Positions 5,640 through 7,349 of a stretch of 7,349 bases of DNA are shown here, piece by piece. Source of the stretch: Spirochaetaceae bacterium (GTDB lineage: Bacteria > Spirochaetota > Spirochaetia > B11-G9). Both the position numbers and the translations under genes were made by a program. Below the pieces are notes generated by a model that worked only from the letters and a program-made list of their open reading frames with translations, was not told the DNA's origin and made no database searches. The DNA lies in contig JAUVLL010000166.1 in the NCBI GenBank assembly GCA_030600745.1, positions 1 to 7,349 on the forward strand. The letters are read 5' to 3'. The first letter of the stretch is position 1; each line of letters begins with the position of its first letter.

Positions 5640-7304
5640 TTACAACACGATTGATTCACGATATTCGCCGAATTTTTCCCGGAGGACATTTGATATTTCA
5701 CCCAGGGTTGCGTATTCTCTTACTGAATCTATTATCAATGGCATCAGGTTTACATCCTCTTTGGAGGCTCCCTCGGAAAGGGCTGCAAGGCATTCGCCTA
5801 CTTTTGCATTGTCTCTTTCTGATCTTACCACTTTCAGGTTTGCTTCCTGTACTTTCTGCAGCTCAGGGTTAACCTTTAAAAGCCCGCTTGGTACCGGTTC
5901 TTCTATTGTAAACTTATTTACTCCAACTACTACTCTCTCTCCGGATTCTACAGATTTCTGATATCTGTATGCGGAGTCCTGTATTTCTTTCTGGACATAA
6001 CCTTTTTCGATAGCCTTAACCATCCCACCCATATCTTCAATTTTATTAATGTAGTTCCAGGCTTCCTCTTCAATTTTATCGGTCAGTTGTTCAATATAGT
6101 AGGAACCTGCAAGGGGGTCAACAATATTTGCAACTCCTGATTCATGGGCAACAATCTGCTGTGTCCGAAGGGCAACTCTAACGGAGTCTTCTGTTGGAAG
6201 TGCCAGAGCCTCATCCCGTGAATTTGTATGAAGGCTTTGAGTTCCACCCATAACTGCCGCCAGGGTCTGGATTGCAACACGGACAATGTTATTGTCAGGC
6301 TGCTGGGCTGTTAAGGTTGAACCTGCTGTTTGAGTGTGAAATCGCATCATCAATGATTTTTCTTTTTTTGCAGAGAACTTTTCTTTCATTACCTTTGCCC
6401 ATATTCTTCTGGCTGCCCGGTATTTTGCAACTTCTTCCAGAAGGTCGTTGTGGGCATTAAAAAAGAAGGATAGTCTGCCTGCAAACTGATCCACATCGAG
6501 ACCTACTCCGATAGCATTTTTTACATATTCAATACCGTCTGCTATGGTAAAAGCGATTTCCTGAACGGCTGTAGAACCGGCTTCTCTAATGTGGTATCCG
6601 GAAATACTTATGGTGTTCCATTTGGGAACCTCTGCAGAACAGTATTCAAAAATGTTGTTTATCAATCTCATTGAAGGAGCTGGTGGATAGATGTAGGTCC
6701 CCCGGGCGATGTACTCTTTTAATATATCGTTTTGTATGGTTCCCCTAATTTGTTCCTTTGTTACACCCTGTTTTTCTGCAACAATAATATACATAGCAAG
6801 AAGTACAGCTGCAGGGGCATTTATGGTCATAGATGTAGAAACTTTGTCCAGAGGTATTCCTTCGAAGAGGGTTTCCATGTCTTTGAGACTGTCTATGGCT
6901 ACTCCCACTTTGCCTACTTCTCCGGCGCTTATTGGATCATCAGAGTCGTACCCAATCTGGGTCGGAAGGTCGAAGGCTATTGAAAGACCTGTCTGCCCCT
7001 GCTGGAGAAGATACTTATATCTGCTGTTGGATTCTTCTGCTGTACCAAAACCGGCATACTGGCGCATGGTCCAGAATCTACCCCTGTACATGGTGGGCTG
7101 AACACCCCTCGTATACGGGTATTCTCCCGGGAATCCAAGTTTTTCTTCGTAGGAAAAAGTATTGTCCGGTATATATAGATTTTCTACTTCTGTATCGGAT
7201 CCTGTAACAAGATTTTTGCGGGCAGGGAATCTGCTTGTTACTTTATTAAGGGTAGTTTTTTCCCAATCTCTTTTTTTATCTATCAGGCTGTTATTATCCG
7301 GCAC
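5640..7304 (-). CDS. mcmA: Methylmalonyl-CoA mutase large (catalytic) subunit
   Basis: Substrate-binding TIM-barrel subunit that rearranges succinyl-CoA and (R)-methylmalonyl-CoA by adenosylcobalamin radical chemistry together with McmB. It has 554 residues, ends without a B12 domain, and so belongs to the split type. Visible motifs are YPYTRG (62-67), TMYRGRFWTMRQYAGFGTAEESN (71-93), AFDLPTQIGYDSDD (110-123), the PPAPSMR stretch, SGYHIREAG (235-243) and RFHTQTAGSTLTAQQP. Aligning by eye to the Propionibacterium mutase gives Tyr83, Arg201 and His238 for its Tyr89, Arg207 and His244. Isobutyryl-CoA mutases have Phe and Gln at the first two sites, and 2-hydroxyisobutyryl-CoA mutase has Ile and Gln, so a true methylmalonyl-CoA mutase is predicted. 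The start is GTG, with AGGAGGT 6 nt upstream; the residues after it fit the family's N-terminal arm. It is the first gene of the operon. Direction in vivo is not shown by sequence. Confidence 0.96.
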   Translation of the reverse strand: MPDNNSLIDKKRDWEKTTLNKVTSRFPARKNLVTGSDTEVENLYIPDNTFSYEEKLGFPGEYPYTRGVQPTMYRGRFWTMRQYAGFGTAEESNSRYKYLLQQGQTGLSIAFDLPTQIGYDSDDPISAGEVGKVGVAIDSLKDMETLFEGIPLDKVSTSMTINAPAAVLLAMYIIVAEKQGVTKEQIRGTIQNDILKEYIARGTYIYPPAPSMRLINNIFEYCSAEVPKWNTISISGYHIREAGSTAVQEIAFTIADGIEYVKNAIGVGLDVDQFAGRLSFFFNAHNDLLEEVAKYRAARRIWAKVMKEKFSAKKEKSLMMRFHTQTAGSTLTAQQPDNNIVRVAIQTLAAVMGGTQSLHTNSRDEALALPTEDSVRVALRTQQIVAHESGVANIVDPLAGSYYIEQLTDKIEEEAWNYINKIEDMGGMVKAIEKGYVQKEIQDSAYRYQKSVESGERVVVGVNKFTIEEPVPSGLLKVNPELQKVQEANLKVVRSERDNAKVGECLAALSEGASKEDVNLMPLIIDSVREYATLGEISNVLREKFGEYRESIVL

Positions 7305-7310
7305 CCTGGT

Positions 7311-7317
7311 ACCTCCT
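7311..7317 (-). promoter_or_regulatory. Shine-Dalgarno site fixing the GTG start of mcmA
   Basis: AGGAGGT on the - strand, a near-perfect anti-16S match, lies 6 nt before the GTG at 7304-7302. It decides this non-ATG start; no in-frame ATG lies close enough to compete. Confidence 0.8.
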
Positions 7318-7343
7318 GTAAGTTTTAATACTCTATATTAACA

Positions 7344-7349
7344 AGTATA
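7344..7349 (-). promoter_or_regulatory. Possible -10 box of the mcm-kor operon promoter (cut by the window edge)
   Basis: TATACT on the - strand matches TATAAT at five of six bases and would put transcription start around 7337, giving a leader of about 30 nt before mcmA. The -35 region would lie beyond the window. The surrounding DNA is AT-rich, so chance matches are easy; an alternative TAATAT lies just downstream. Confidence 0.3.

Noticed and set aside
6083..6286. 67-codon frame on the - strand within mcmA
   Set aside because: It is an out-of-frame reading of conserved mcmA sequence, with composition that looks like shadow translation.

Overview
The window comes from a fairly AT-rich bacterial chromosome. 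The genes suggest an anaerobic or facultative lifestyle, because they combine a ferredoxin-linked 2-oxoacid oxidoreductase with a split, B12-dependent methylmalonyl-CoA mutase. The phylum cannot be fixed from sequence alone. Ribosome-binding sites are of the ordinary AGGAGG type. No tRNA, rRNA, CRISPR array, insertion sequence or phage gene is visible.

Layout. Positions 1-1032 on the + strand hold the C-terminal three quarters of an aspartate kinase; its N-terminus lies off the left edge. After a 32-bp convergent gap, everything else lies on the - strand as one compact block, read from right to left: mcmA (mutase large subunit, 7304-5640), mcmB (B12-binding small subunit, 5525-5121), meaB (mutase chaperone GTPase, 5111-4158), mce (methylmalonyl-CoA epimerase, 4158-3751), korA (gamma-alpha fused subunit, 3732-1888) and korB (beta subunit, 1913-1065). 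Four of the five junctions are tight: 9 bp, a 1-bp overlap, 18 bp and a 26-bp overlap. This points to one six-gene operon, with a possible promoter cut by the right edge.

Function. KorAB would interconvert 2-oxoglutarate and succinyl-CoA with ferredoxin. McmAB would interconvert succinyl-CoA and (R)-methylmalonyl-CoA, Mce would interconvert the R and S epimers, and MeaB would guard cofactor loading of the mutase. Together they make a nearly complete route between 2-oxoglutarate and the methylmalonyl-CoA/propionyl-CoA pool. The biotin-dependent carboxylase, decarboxylase or transcarboxylase that would finish the route is not in the window. The mutase residues that discriminate substrates (Tyr83, Arg201) are those of true methylmalonyl-CoA mutases, not of isobutyryl- or 2-hydroxyisobutyryl-CoA mutases.

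The main feature not explained by genes is the 114-bp mcmA-mcmB spacer. It contains a GC-rich 20-bp palindrome, an AT-rich hairpin and a pair of near-identical 13-bp direct repeats at its ends. It looks like a small inserted or duplicated palindromic element inside an otherwise compact operon. I see no clear sign of a wholly new system; the genes belong to known families.
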